NCBI GenBank assembly: GCA_963742875.1
Contig: CAVUNO010000012.1
Location: 62,001-126,000 of the forward strand
Source of the DNA: Bog-532 sp963742875
Lineage (GTDB): Bacteria > Actinomycetota > Actinomycetes > Streptosporangiales > Streptosporangiaceae
Direction: 5' to 3'
Length of the DNA stretch: 64,000 nucleotides
The notes beneath the pieces were generated by a model that did no database searches, was not told the origin of the DNA, and was given only the letters and a program-made list of their open reading frames with translations. The position numbers were made by a program, and so were the translations under genes. Within the stretch, counting starts at the first letter, position 1, and every line of letters starts with the position of its first letter. Positions 1 to 8,653 of the stretch are shown here, one piece after another.

Positions 1-483
1 GGGCTCCAGCGCATTACGCACCCGTGCCTGATGGCACCGATCCAGAATAACCGGAATTCCGAGCGGCCGCATTTTTGATTTGCCACTGGCTTTCGGTATG
101 TACACCCGCCGGACCGGGGATGGCACATGCGAGCCGATCGTGGCGTGCACCTGCACCGCCACCTCGGCCCGTGCCTGGCTGGTCAGCGCGACCAGCCCGT
201 CGATTCCCGCGGTCTTGCGGCCCGCGTTGCGCTGCGTGACCTGGCGCACGCTCACCAGAACGTTGAACCAGCTCCGCAGCATCAGTTGCTGCAGGTCCCT
301 GACTCCCGCCAGGTCCCCGTCCTTCACCGCCTTGAAGATCCTGCGCCGCAGCCGCCGTACCTCCTCCTCGCAGCGCCGCCAGTCCACAAGCTCCCAGGCG
401 TCGCCATCGAAGACCGGCCGTGCCGGTCGGAGGTCCTCAGGTCCGTTCACCGAGGTGTCCAACTTGCCCTTCGGTTCCAGCAT
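1..483 (-). CDS. Group II intron reverse transcriptase/maturase, N-terminal part (runs off the window)
   Basis: Read leftward from an ATG at 483, the frame stays open to base 1 (161 codons). It contains the LtrA-type N-terminus: an NVLVSVRQVTQRNAGRKTAG stretch (RT0/RT1 region), then VRRVYIPKASGKSKMRPLG and IPVILDRCHQARV, the RT2 block of group II intron reverse transcriptases. An in-frame TGA lies shortly upstream, supporting this start. The catalytic YADD block would lie beyond the left edge. The protein would act as RT and maturase for the intron whose 5' RNA region lies at about 484-1020. Family assignment is secure; whether the rest of the gene is intact cannot be seen. Confidence 0.88.
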   Translation of the reverse strand, partial: MLEPKGKLDTSVNGPEDLRPARPVFDGDAWELVDWRRCEEEVRRLRRRIFKAVKDGDLAGVRDLQQLMLRSWFNVLVSVRQVTQRNAGRKTAGIDGLVALTSQARAEVAVQVHATIGSHVPSPVRRVYIPKASGKSKMRPLGIPVILDRCHQARVRNALEP

Positions 484-1020
484 CTGCTTCCGCTTCGCCT
501 CAAAGGCTCACCTGCCCACGTCAGCGCCCTTGCAGGCCCGGGCATCCGCCCGTATCCGGCCAGTTATGCAGGGGCCATCCGGGGGAGATCCCGGTACCGC
601 GACCCCTGTTTTCCTGCTGCCTTTCGGCCGCCGGCATTCGCTTCCTGGGCACCCTGTCCCGCCAGGGGCTTCCGCCCCACTTACGATCGGCCTACCGCCC
701 AGCCTGCACTTACCCGCGCCTGCCGGGCGGACCCTGACGAGGTTTCCACGTTCCGCACGCATGAGACCCGGACCGGGCCGGGCGCCCTCTATACCCCGGG
801 GACGGCGGTGTTCGCTGGCCGTCGACCTGTCCGCGGCCGCCGCCTGCCGCCTCTCAGCGGCCAGCCCCTAGCACCCCGGTACAACGACCCAGCCCGGGAT
901 GTATCAGTGACGAGGCATCAGCAAGGATTCCCTGACAGTCGCCCTGTTCCGGTCCTTCCCCTCACCTGTGACCGCCATGGCTGGAACGGCGGCCCTTGGG
1001 CTTTCCCGTGAGCTCCGCAC
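484..1020 (-). mobile_element. 5' RNA region of a group II intron (domains I-IV before the RT ORF)
   Basis: About 540 GC-rich bases with no credible gene precede the RT start on the minus strand. They contain segments of the kind found in domain I of bacterial group II introns, such as GTGCGGAACGTGGAAACC (minus strand, near 740-757). A GTGCGG string at 1020-1015 (minus) is a plausible 5' splice end, since group II introns begin GUGYG. The exact boundary is inferred. Long frames on the plus strand here are shadows of structured RNA. Confidence 0.55.
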
Positions 1021-1137
1021 CCAGCCGATCAGGAACCGGCCACGCACGTCACGGTGGGGACAGATTGAACACAAACCTGTAGCTATGTCCCCGGCATCAA
1101 GCCGACCTCCTCGACACGCTCACTCACCACGTGCGAC

Positions 1138-1341
1138 CTCGTGTCGCAACGATTCCTGATCCGGGACCGCGACACCAAGTTCACCACGGACTTCGACGCG
1201 GTGTTCATCGCGACTGGCGCGCGGATCCTGACGAGTCCTATCCGGGCACCTCGCGCGAACGCTATCGCCGAAAGCTGATCACCGGTGAACGGCACCTACA
1301 TATGGTCCTTGATGAGCATGTCGATCACTACAATGTCGAGG
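1138..1341 (+). pseudogene. Integrase-core (rve) transposase remnant
   Basis: Translation from 1148 gives RFLIRDRDTKFTTDFDAVF and then SPIRAPRANAIAE, the DDE core typical of IS481/IS3-like rve transposases ('RDRDxKF' with the second Asp, 'PRANAxAE' with the Glu). The frame hits TGA right after AIAES, and the C-terminal motif HMVLDEHVDHYN resumes in another frame around 1300-1335. The N-terminal half is absent, so this is a dead fragment next to the group II intron. Confidence 0.7.
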
Positions 1342-1586
1342 ATTTCCTCATGGGCCTGCAGGTCTTCCGGCGTCCCCCAGCGGCTTCGTTACGTCTACCT
1401 CGCTGACCAGGGCGGCCAGGTCTCCGGCAGCCGCACCAGCCTGACCTCGCCGGGCGGGTCCCCGACGTCATGGACCCGGAGTTCGGCTTCACGTCTCCGG
1501 GCACGATCCCGTACACGTACAAACCCGTCTGCTGCGCAACCGGAAAGCTGACACGAACCGAGCCGAGGCCGAGGGTGGTGGATGGC
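1342..1586. other. Unassigned 245-base gap
   Basis: Nothing recognisable was found here on either strand. Short frames exist but none shows a family motif or an obvious ribosome-binding site. It is probably debris between the transposase remnant and the 3' end of the glycosyltransferase gene. Confidence 0.4.
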
Positions 1587-2333
1587 CTAACGAATCGGGT
1601 CAGGGCGCATCGCAGTCGGCGGGGCGGAAGCCTGCCGGTCAGCCAGGGTCCGCAGCAGGTGGCTGAAACCGAGGGGCGCGCGCGCCAGCCGGCGGCCGGA
1701 GGTCTCTACCGTGACGTCGCCGGCCTGCACGACCGAACGTCCAGCCTGAGCCGCTGTGGCGAGCAAGGCGTGGTCTTCGGCCGTGCGCAGCGGCCGGAAC
1801 CCGCCGGCAGCCAGGTAGGCAGAGGCCCGGATGCCGAGGTTCGCGCCGTGCACATGGGGGTGCGGTCCGGAACCGAAGGCGTAGCGTTCCTCGAACGCGA
1901 CCGGTACGTGCGGCGGGTGACCGTCCCAGTCGGTCACGGTGACGGTACCGAGGACGACATCCCAGCCCGCATTCGCGTATTCGAGCTGGCGCCGCAGCCA
2001 TCGCGGCGGCACCACGGTGTCGGCGTCCGTGGTAGCCAGCCAGACCCCGGACGGATCAGAGCCGGATGTCAGCCGCAGCAGTTCTCTCATCCCGGCCGCC
2101 CGCGCGGCGCCCACTCTTCGGGCCTGGATGCTGATCACCCGGGCTCCCCTGGCTTGGGCCACCGCGGCCGTCCGGTCGCTGCACATGTCGGCGACTACCA
2201 GCAGATGGACCGGCACGTGCAGCGCACTGGCGGTCCGCCGCAACGCGGCCAGGCAGGCGGGCAGCAACGTCTCCTCGTTGTGCGCGGGCACGACCACGCC
2301 GACCGCCGCGATCGCACCGAGCCTGCCGCTCAC
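1587..2333 (-). CDS. Family 2 glycosyltransferase
   Basis: A 248-residue GT-A fold enzyme expected to transfer a sugar from a nucleotide donor at the cytoplasmic face. Visible features are the N-terminal VVVPAHNEE strand (residues 13-21), the metal-binding DAD at 103-105 (TTDADTVVPPRW), an acceptor-region HGANLGIR near 162-169, and an ED pair at 186-187 in the catalytic-base position. No membrane segment is evident. It starts with GTG at 2333, overlapping the methyltransferase stop by 4 bases (GTGA), so it is the last gene of a translationally coupled operon. The substrate is unknown. The neighbouring deacetylase and NodS-like methyltransferase suggest an amino-sugar or acylated sugar product; that is inference. 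Confidence 0.9.
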   Translation of the reverse strand: MSGRLGAIAAVGVVVPAHNEETLLPACLAALRRTASALHVPVHLLVVADMCSDRTAAVAQARGARVISIQARRVGAARAAGMRELLRLTSGSDPSGVWLATTDADTVVPPRWLRRQLEYANAGWDVVLGTVTVTDWDGHPPHVPVAFEERYAFGSGPHPHVHGANLGIRASAYLAAGGFRPLRTAEDHALLATAAQAGRSVVQAGDVTVETSGRRLARAPLGFSHLLRTLADRQASAPPTAMRPDPIR

Positions 2334-2950
2334 ACCAGGCCCGTCGCCTGGACGACCGATGCCGGCGTACCGTCGGCGCGGATGTAGACCTCGGCGAGGA
2401 AGTCGGGCTCGGTGTGACGGACGAGGCGGCTCAGCCCCGGGCAGGCCGCGAGCACTTGGTGCACGTTGTCACCGGACCTGGGATAGTCGGCCACCGGGTG
2501 CCGCCAGTGCACCGCGAGCAGGGTCCCGCCCGGTTGGAGCGCGCGGACGCCGTGGTTCAACACCTGGTCCAGGTCGCCGTCCCCGAAGTAGTACAAGATC
2601 TCGGAGAAGACGATGAGGTCGAAACGCCCGGAGGGCCACTGGCCGGGGATCTGGCGCTGCTCCACGCGGACATGCGGCAGGTCGCGGGTGCGCCGGGCGG
2701 CGCCCCGGACCGCGGCCGCGGCGACATCGCATGACAGCAGGCAGTCGCAGCGCCCGGCGAGCATCCTGGTCAGCACGCCGATGGAGCAGCCCGGCTCGAA
2801 GACGCTGTGGTACCGCGGCTGCGGGAGCTGCGCCAGGCTGATCGCGTATTTGCGCTGCTCGTACCAGCGTTCCTCAAATCCCCATGGGTCGGCCGCTGCC
2901 TCGTACAGGGCATCGAAGTAGCTCGTTCCGAGGGTAACCGGCGCCGTCAT
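2330..2950 (-). CDS. NodS-like SAM-dependent methyltransferase
   Basis: A 206-residue class I methyltransferase. The SAM-binding motif I is FEPGCSIGVLT (residues 51-61) and the post-motif block is DLIVFSEILYYF (111-122). This pair, with the N-terminal DPWGFEERWYEQRKY stretch, is characteristic of the NodS family, whose founder N-methylates deacetylated chito-oligosaccharides. ATG at 2950 overlaps the PIG-L stop (ATGA), and the stop overlaps the glycosyltransferase start, so translation is coupled on both sides. The likely substrate is the product of the neighbouring deacetylase, but the real substrate is not deducible. Confidence 0.88.
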   Translation of the reverse strand: MTAPVTLGTSYFDALYEAAADPWGFEERWYEQRKYAISLAQLPQPRYHSVFEPGCSIGVLTRMLAGRCDCLLSCDVAAAAVRGAARRTRDLPHVRVEQRQIPGQWPSGRFDLIVFSEILYYFGDGDLDQVLNHGVRALQPGGTLLAVHWRHPVADYPRSGDNVHQVLAACPGLSRLVRHTEPDFLAEVYIRADGTPASVVQATGLV

Positions 2951-3687
2951 CGCAGCAGTACCTCCTGGGGACGGGTGAAATGCGCGACGATGCCGACCGG
3001 CAGGACCGGGCCCGCCCCGGCCTCGCGGTCGGTGAGCTGGCTGGTGAAGGCTCCGATGGCTGATCGCTTCCTGATCGTGACCTCGGATATCAGCGGTATC
3101 TGGCAGGCCCGGTGCCAGGGAACCCGCGCGTCGGCTGGCCTGGCCCAGTGCCACATCCAGATCGGGTAGCTGAGCACGGTCCGGTCGGCCTCCCGGGCTG
3201 CCTCCCGCGCCGCGCGGCCCGCTGCCTCGTGATCGGCGTGCGCGTCCCCTTCCCATGGCGCCAGGCACACCTCGAACCCGTCGCACTGCTCGCGCAAGAT
3301 AGAGGTCAGTTCGTCCTCACGGGCAGCAAGGCCTGTGTCGGGGAGCCGCAGCCGGACCACTTCGGCACTGCTCGCCCGCAGCGCGTCGAGGGCGGCCGCC
3401 GACTCCGCGGCGCGTACCTGGCCGAGCATCGTAGGATCGGCACCCGGATGCGACGCCTCCCCGTCGGTAATCGCGATCAGTCGCAGCCGCACCCCGGCGG
3501 CGGCCAGCATCGCGATAGTCCCGCCGACGCCCAGGACCTCGTCATCAGGATGGGCCGCCACCACGGCGACGCTCGGCCAGGCCGAAGGGACGGCGACCGG
3601 CAAGTGCCGCAACTCCAGCCACGACTCCCAGGCTCCCGCCGCGGTGCCGGGCTGGTCGATGCGATTCGGCCCTAGGCGGCTTACCAC
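2947..3687 (-). CDS. PIG-L (LmbE-like) family deacetylase
   Basis: A zinc-dependent deacetylase of the GlcNAc-PI/MshB/BshB superfamily. The metal-binding HPDDE signature is at residues 45-49 (VVAAHPDDEVLGVGG) and the third-ligand motif HADH at about 148-151 (DAHADHEAAGRAA). The open frame extends to 3804, but GTG at 3687 is preferred: it overlaps the TAA of the acyl-CoA dehydrogenase gene (GTGGTAA) and gives a normal 246-residue protein. The stop overlaps the next ATG. It should remove an acyl or acetyl group from an amino-sugar-like substrate before N-methylation by the next enzyme; that order is inferred from operon context. Confidence 0.9.
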   Translation of the reverse strand: MVSRLGPNRIDQPGTAAGAWESWLELRHLPVAVPSAWPSVAVVAAHPDDEVLGVGGTIAMLAAAGVRLRLIAITDGEASHPGADPTMLGQVRAAESAAALDALRASSAEVVRLRLPDTGLAAREDELTSILREQCDGFEVCLAPWEGDAHADHEAAGRAAREAAREADRTVLSYPIWMWHWARPADARVPWHRACQIPLISEVTIRKRSAIGAFTSQLTDREAGAGPVLPVGIVAHFTRPQEVLLR

Positions 3688-4697
3688 GAGGTGCCGCTGT
3701 CGGCCACGATCTGGCCGAGCTCGGCCAGATTGCGCTCGGCATGATGCTGGCGGAGATACACGGTGAGGTCCGCGACCCGGCGCGAATGCGCCTCGTCGTG
3801 GCACAGCGGTCCCGCCCCCAGCGCCCGGCCCACCCGCTGCATGACCTCGGTGGAGACGGCTTCCACCAACGCGCGTACCCGCAGGGCGCGCAGCCGTCCG
3901 CCGTCCTTGCGGTCATCAGGGTCCGCGTCGATCTCCGTGGCGGCCACATCGAGGGCCGTCTTGGCGGTGCTGAGCGCGATGTCGACCGCGCCGAGATGGG
4001 CCAGGGCGTGCGGGCCGACGTCACGCTCGGCCGCGGCGGCCAGCAGGGTCTTGCCCACCCCGCGTGCCCCGCCGTGCCAGCAGGCCGCCACACCCGCTCC
4101 CCCGTGCGCGAAGCCCGGCCGGTCGATGTAGCTGCCCGGCCTGCCGACCGGCTCGGCCGGGATGCCGGTGAAGCGGACGTCGAGCGTGTCGCTAGCCGCC
4201 ATGCCGGTGGCCGGCCAGCTGCCAGGAACCGGGACCAGGTCGCGTGTGCTCACCGCGAATAGCCGGTTGCCATCCGGCCCGGCCGCCGTGACCAGGGCAT
4301 CGGTGCAGGAATGCGCGCCGGAGCAGTACTGTTTGATGCCGTCCAGGCGCCAGCCCCCGCGGACCCGGCCGCCTCGCCTGGCCGCCAGCCCAGGACCGGG
4401 AGGCTGCGCGGCCCAGACCCCCCAGCGGCTCCCGGCCGGAGGCGTCGCCTGGCCGAGTTCGGCCAGGATGGCCAGGGCGTCGGCGTGTCCTTCGGCCAGC
4501 CGCGCCAGGGACAGGTCTTCCTCGGCCAGGTCCGCCAGCGCGGCCCAGCGCCTGCGGGTCCGCCCGCGGCCGGGCAGCGGCAGGTTCAGCCTGCCCGACT
4601 CAACCGCGTCCGCGAACGCGGCAGCGACCGCAGCGGCGGCAGGCGAGCCCATGACGGTCTCTGGAACTCTCGGCATCAGTACCCCCTCGTGGCTCAT
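3681..4697 (-). CDS. Acyl-CoA dehydrogenase-like flavoprotein
   Basis: About 338 residues from ATG 4697, or 331 from ATG 4676. The middle contains the FAD/substrate-domain strand pattern of acyl-CoA dehydrogenases (LDGIKQYCSGAHSCTDALV, then DTLDVRFTGIPAE) and a helical C-terminal domain (ALGAGPLCHDEAHSRRVADL). It is shorter than the usual ~380 residues, and I cannot see a standard catalytic Glu, so it may be a specialised member. It heads the four-gene operon with tightly overlapping junctions downstream. The longer open frame reaching 5438 is an antisense shadow of the Rieske gene. Confidence 0.85.
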   Translation of the reverse strand: MSHEGVLMPRVPETVMGSPAAAAVAAAFADAVESGRLNLPLPGRGRTRRRWAALADLAEEDLSLARLAEGHADALAILAELGQATPPAGSRWGVWAAQPPGPGLAARRGGRVRGGWRLDGIKQYCSGAHSCTDALVTAAGPDGNRLFAVSTRDLVPVPGSWPATGMAASDTLDVRFTGIPAEPVGRPGSYIDRPGFAHGGAGVAACWHGGARGVGKTLLAAAAERDVGPHALAHLGAVDIALSTAKTALDVAATEIDADPDDRKDGGRLRALRVRALVEAVSTEVMQRVGRALGAGPLCHDEAHSRRVADLTVYLRQHHAERNLAELGQIVADSGTSW

Positions 4698-4778
4698 CCC
4701 TGCTGCCCGCCGCCGGGCCGGGCAAACACACGGTTCGCCTGGGTTTAGCCTTGCCGACCGCGGGAATCCAGGTGCGGC

Positions 4779-5621
4779 ATGCAGCTGATTTCCCGCCTCG
4801 AGCAGAACTCTCGCCTGGACAAAGTGGTCTCCGCGGGCCAGCGCGCCGCCCGCCTGATCCGGCCCGGCAAGGTACGCGACGGGCTGCACGGGGTCTGGCT
4901 CGGACACCCGCTGCACCCGCTGCTGGTGCAGGCTCCTGTGGGCGCCTGGCTCTCGGCGAGCATCCTGGACCTGTTCGGTGGCCTGGCCGACGACCAGAAA
5001 GCGGCGCGTCGGCTGGTCACCGCCGGACTGACCGCGGCGGTCCCTGCCGCGGTGGCGGGCGCGGCGGACTGGTCCGAGCAGCACGAGCAGCAGATGCGCG
5101 TCGGCGTGGTGCACGCGGCGGGCAACCTCGCGGCGATGACCCTGTACGGGGCCTCGCTGCTGGCCCGCGGCCCGCGGCTGGGCCGCGCGCTGCGGCTGGC
5201 CGGCCTGGCTGCCGTGTCGGCCAGCGGGCTGGCTGGCGGTCACATCTCGTTCCGGCTGGCCGGGGGGGCCAACCACGCCGAGCCGGTCCCGCACCTGGTC
5301 GAGCCCGGCTGGCAGCATCTCATGGCTGCCGCCGACCTGCCCGACGGCAAGCCGGTGCGCGCGATGCTCGGCGAGGTCCCGGTCGTGGCCATCCGGGCCG
5401 ACGGCGCCGTGCACGTGCTGGCCGACCGGTGCAGCCACATGTCAGGGCCGCTGTCCGACGGCGAGCTGGCGGACGGCTGCCTGACCTGCCCCTGGCACGG
5501 CAGCGCGTTCCGGATCATCGATGGGTCGGTGGCCCGCGGACCCGCCACCGCTCCGCAGCCGGCGTTCCAGATGCGCGAGGTCGGCGGCGCAATCCAGGTC
5601 TGCCTGCCCGGCGCAGGCTGA
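4779..5621 (+). CDS. DUF2231 membrane domain fused to a Rieske [2Fe-2S] domain
   Basis: A 280-residue protein. Residues 1-160 form a DUF2231-like hydrophobic region (HPLHPLLVQAPVGAWLSASI, further hydrophobic stretches near 85-160). The C-terminal ~100 residues are a Rieske domain with the ligand pairs CSH (near 217-219) and CPWH (near 237-240). It would anchor an iron-sulfur electron carrier at the membrane. It is divergently oriented to the acyl-CoA dehydrogenase operon with an ~80-base gap, so both promoters probably lie in 4698-4778. It could supply electrons to, or accept them from, the dehydrogenase; that link is inference. The domain calls are firm. Confidence 0.9.
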   Translation: MQLISRLEQNSRLDKVVSAGQRAARLIRPGKVRDGLHGVWLGHPLHPLLVQAPVGAWLSASILDLFGGLADDQKAARRLVTAGLTAAVPAAVAGAADWSEQHEQQMRVGVVHAAGNLAAMTLYGASLLARGPRLGRALRLAGLAAVSASGLAGGHISFRLAGGANHAEPVPHLVEPGWQHLMAAADLPDGKPVRAMLGEVPVVAIRADGAVHVLADRCSHMSGPLSDGELADGCLTCPWHGSAFRIIDGSVARGPATAPQPAFQMREVGGAIQVCLPGAG

Positions 5622-5681
5622 ACAGGCTCAACGCGCCTCCTCGACCGGGACCCTCAGGACCACGATTTCCGGTTAGGCAAA

Positions 5682-6975
5682 GTTAAAAAATAACTGCTAC
5701 GATTCTGTTATGATCGCCTACGCTTGTGCTATGGTCACCGCCGCTGACCGCGAGGCCGAGGTCGCGCGCAAGTGGGAGCTGCTGTCACCGTTCCTGGATG
5801 AGCGGCAGCGCCGGTTGTGGATGGGCACCGAGGCACGCGAGGGCGGCCACGGCGGGATGAGCCTGGTCGCCCAGGCGACCGGTGCCGCGCGCTCTACGGT
5901 GACCCGCGGGGTGTTCGAGCTGGAGAACGGGGAAGATCCGCCACGGCGCGCCCGCAGGGCCGGCGGGGGCCGAAAGCGCGCGGGCGCCAGTGACCCGGGC
6001 CTGGTGGCTGCGCTGCGGGCGCTGGTGGAGCCGGACGCGCGCGGCGACCCCGGATCGCCGCTGCAGTGGACGACGAAATCGGTCCGCACGCTGGCAGGTG
6101 AGCTGGCCAGGGCCGGGCACAAGGTCTCGCCGCCCACGGTGGCGCGGCTGCTCAAAGACGAGGGGTTCAGCCTGCAGTCCAACGTCAAGACCCTCGAAGG
6201 CGCCCAGCACCCCGACCGCGACGCCCAGTTCCGCTACATCAACACCCAGGCCGAGGCCCACCAGCAGGCGGGCGACCCAGTGATCAGCGTGGATGCGAAG
6301 AAGAAGGAGAAGGTGGGCCAGTTCAAGCAGGCCGGGCGGACCCGGCGGCCCACGGGGCAGCCGGTGAAGACCAACGTGCACGACTTCCTGGACAAAGACA
6401 AGGGCAAGGTCACCCCTTACGGGGTCTTCGACATCGGCGCGAACTCCGGCTGGGTCGCGGTGGGCACCGACCACGATACCGCCGCCTCCGCCGTGCACAC
6501 GATCGCCACCTGGTGGGACAAGGCAGGCCGGAACGCCTACCCTGGCGCGCAGCGGCTGCTGATCACCGCCGACGGGGGCGGTTCCAACGGTTACCGGACC
6601 CGGCTATGGAAGACCGAGCTGGCCCGGTTCGCCGCCGGGACAGGGCTCGAGGTGACAGTCTGCCACCTGCCGCCAGGCACGTCCAAGTGGAACAAGATTG
6701 AGCACGGGCTGTTCTCCCAGATCTCCGTGGCCTGGCGAGGGCGCCCCCTGACCAGCCACGAAGTCATCGCCGAGACGATCGCCGCGACCACGACCCGCAC
6801 CGGGCTCACCGTCACCGCCGAATTGGACACCGGCCAGTACCCCAAGGGCATCAAGATCAGCGACAAGGAGATGAGCGACCTCGGTAAAAGCGGAACCCTC
6901 CACCGGCACGACTTCCACGGCGACTGGAACTACACCGTCAAGCCGGCCGTGTAACTGCGCCTGTTATTTTTTAAC
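5682..6975 (+). mobile_element. ISAzo13-family insertion sequence, apparently intact
   Basis: Perfect 13-bp inverted ends GTTAAAAAATAAC (5682-5694) and GTTATTTTTTAAC (6963-6975) bracket a single full-length transposase gene. The low-GC tips stand out from the flanks. No target duplication is obvious. The right tip lies 7 bases from the stop codon of a decayed cation efflux gene. Confidence 0.85.
5710..6954 (+). CDS. ISAzo13-family transposase
   Basis: A 414-residue DDE transposase of the ISAzo13 ('Rhodopirellula transposase') family. Typical motifs are the N-terminal HTH region (LVAQATGAARSTVTRGV), SVDAKKKEKVGQFKQAGR with the first catalytic Asp, ITADGGGSNGYRTRLWK with the second, and PPGTSKWNKIEHGLFSQIS with the catalytic Glu. 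The frame is uninterrupted from an ATG just inside the left inverted repeat to a TAA just before the right one, so the element may be active. Confidence 0.93.
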   Translation: MIAYACAMVTAADREAEVARKWELLSPFLDERQRRLWMGTEAREGGHGGMSLVAQATGAARSTVTRGVFELENGEDPPRRARRAGGGRKRAGASDPGLVAALRALVEPDARGDPGSPLQWTTKSVRTLAGELARAGHKVSPPTVARLLKDEGFSLQSNVKTLEGAQHPDRDAQFRYINTQAEAHQQAGDPVISVDAKKKEKVGQFKQAGRTRRPTGQPVKTNVHDFLDKDKGKVTPYGVFDIGANSGWVAVGTDHDTAASAVHTIATWWDKAGRNAYPGAQRLLITADGGGSNGYRTRLWKTELARFAAGTGLEVTVCHLPPGTSKWNKIEHGLFSQISVAWRGRPLTSHEVIAETIAATTTRTGLTVTAELDTGQYPKGIKISDKEMSDLGKSGTLHRHDFHGDWNYTVKPAV

Positions 6976-6981
6976 GCTGAC

Positions 6982-7455
6982 TTAGTGCGGGCGCGCAGGC
7001 CGGGAGCCGACTGGTACCTGGGTGGGATCGAGGAACAAGTGCGGCATAGGCGGAAGCCGGTCGGCGAGCCGCCTGTCCATGCCGTCGGCGACATCCTGGG
7101 CCCCGTCGGCGCTGATCTCGTCGCTGAACGCCACCCGGGCGACAACGATGAGATGGTCCGGCCCGAGGTGCATGGTGCGCAGGTCGAGAAGTGCGTCAAT
7201 GCCCTGGGCATTTTCGATTTCGGCTCGTATTATTTCTAGCTCCCTGGGATCGGCCGAGCGCCCGATGAGGAAGTCCCCTGCTGTCCAGGCCGAGCCTGAT
7301 GGTCACCGCGACCAGCAGGCCGCCGATGGCGATAGAGGCCGCGCCATCCCACACTGGTGATCCGGTCAGCTGGCGCGAGCTTGATCGCACCGACGAAGAC
7401 GTTTGCGGCGCCAGCAATGAGCACCGTTCCGCGTAGGGACGCCCGTCCGGGCATG
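6982..7455 (-). pseudogene. Cation diffusion facilitator (CDF) transporter, decayed remnant
   Basis: Three minus-strand frames together spell a CDF efflux protein. The order is LIAGAANVFVGAIKLA (membrane segment), then SPVWDGAASIAIGGLLVAVT (next membrane segment), then LIGRSADPRELEIIRAEI and the C-terminal cytoplasmic domain TMHLGPDHLIVVARVAFSD...MPHLFLDP. At least two frameshifts, near 7340 and 7275, separate them, and the N-terminal half is missing. The TAA at 6984 lies beside the ISAzo13 right end. The family would export divalent cations such as Zn or Co; this copy is non-functional as read. Confidence 0.78.
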
Positions 7456-7714
7456 GCTGCCCCCTCCCTGGCCGCTCACCGACTGCCGTACTTCCCCCGT
7501 GGCGACAGGCAAACATCACCCGAGCCGGGGCATCTGCTCAGCGGCGATCGTTCACGGCTGCTCGTTCGGCGTTCTCATGCGGGTTCAACCCCGGACGGCG
7601 TGTGGGGTGGCAGAGTTTGCGTGCTCTGTGAGCTGCAGTGATAACGAGCGGCAGCCGTAGGGCATCATGATCATCTGTGTCGCTGCGCCTGCTCTATCTC
7701 ATCTTCGTGCGGCT

Positions 7715-8519
7715 CTGCGGCTTGCTGGTCCTGCTCGGCCGAGCAGCCCGATCGAGCCGGTGACGGACGGCAGGTCGTCCGGCAGCACGTCCTTGCCGAG
7801 CAGTGCCTTGGCCACCCCGGCCCCGAGCAGGTCGGCGACCGCGATGACCTCGTCCTTCGCGCCGCGCGCGCCCTGGCCGATCAGGATCGCGACCTTGGCC
7901 CCGCTGTTCAGCACGGCGGTCGCGCGGCGGAGGTCCTCCCGGCCGGGGGTTATCTCCGGCGTGGTCAGCCCGAGGCTCGACGGAACCATCCCGAACGCTT
8001 GGGTCGGCGCGCTGTATTCCAGTTCCTGCACGTCGGACGGGATGATCATGGCGGTCGGCGCGTGCTGGCTGAGGGCGACCCGGATCGCCCGGTCGAGCAC
8101 GTTCGGCAGCTGCTCGGGCACCGTGACCATCTCGCAGTACTGCGACGCCACGTCCTTGTACAGCGTGAGCAGGTCGATCTCCGGCTGGTAGGACCCGCCC
8201 ATCGCGCTCCGGCTGGTCTGGCCGACGATCGCGACCACTGGCACGTGGTCGAGTTTGGCATCGTAGAGCCCGTTGAGCAGGTGGATCGCGCCAGGGCCTG
8301 ACGTGGCCGCGCAGACGCCGACCGGGCCGGTGAACTTCGCGTAGCCAACCGCCTCGAAGGCGGCCATCTCCTGGTGCCGTGCACGAAGACGGGATCGTTG
8401 TCCGCCCGGCCCCACGCGGCGAGCAGGCCGTTGATGGCGTCGCCCGGATAGGCGAAGACGCGCTCGACGCCCCATTCCCTGAGCCTGCTGAGCATGAAGT
8501 CGGACACCTTCGTGGCCAT
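7715..8519 (-). pseudogene. Thiamine-pyrophosphate enzyme (pyruvate oxidase/acetolactate synthase-like), truncated and frameshifted
   Basis: ATG 8519 begins MATKVSDFMLSRLREWGVER, followed by VFAYPGDAINGLLAAW, the TPP-binding N-terminal domain. A frameshift near 8380 breaks FVHGTR from RHQEMAAFEAVGYAKF, which carries the catalytic Glu region (HQEMAAFEA). The other frame continues through GPVGVCAATSGPGAIHLLNG and GKDVLPDDLPSVTGSIGLLG, then ends without the C-terminal TPP domain. Only about 265 of ~590 expected residues remain. The family decarboxylates 2-oxo acids. It is dead as read. Confidence 0.8.
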
Positions 8520-8653
8520 CTCCCGCCTCCCGGTCCTGTGTCCGTCCCGCCGCACGTCTCCCGTACCGGTGAGACGCCACTTCAAACGTGATCTCGCCGT
8601 GATCGGGGCGGCCGGGCAGGTGAGGGCGGCCGCGTGGCGGGTAGGTCGTGGGT

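Noticed and set aside
3681..5438. A 585-codon frame that would give the acyl-CoA dehydrogenase a 245-residue N-terminal domain
   Set aside because: The extra part is antisense to the Rieske/DUF2231 gene and shows no domain; ATG 4697 or 4676 gives a normal start.
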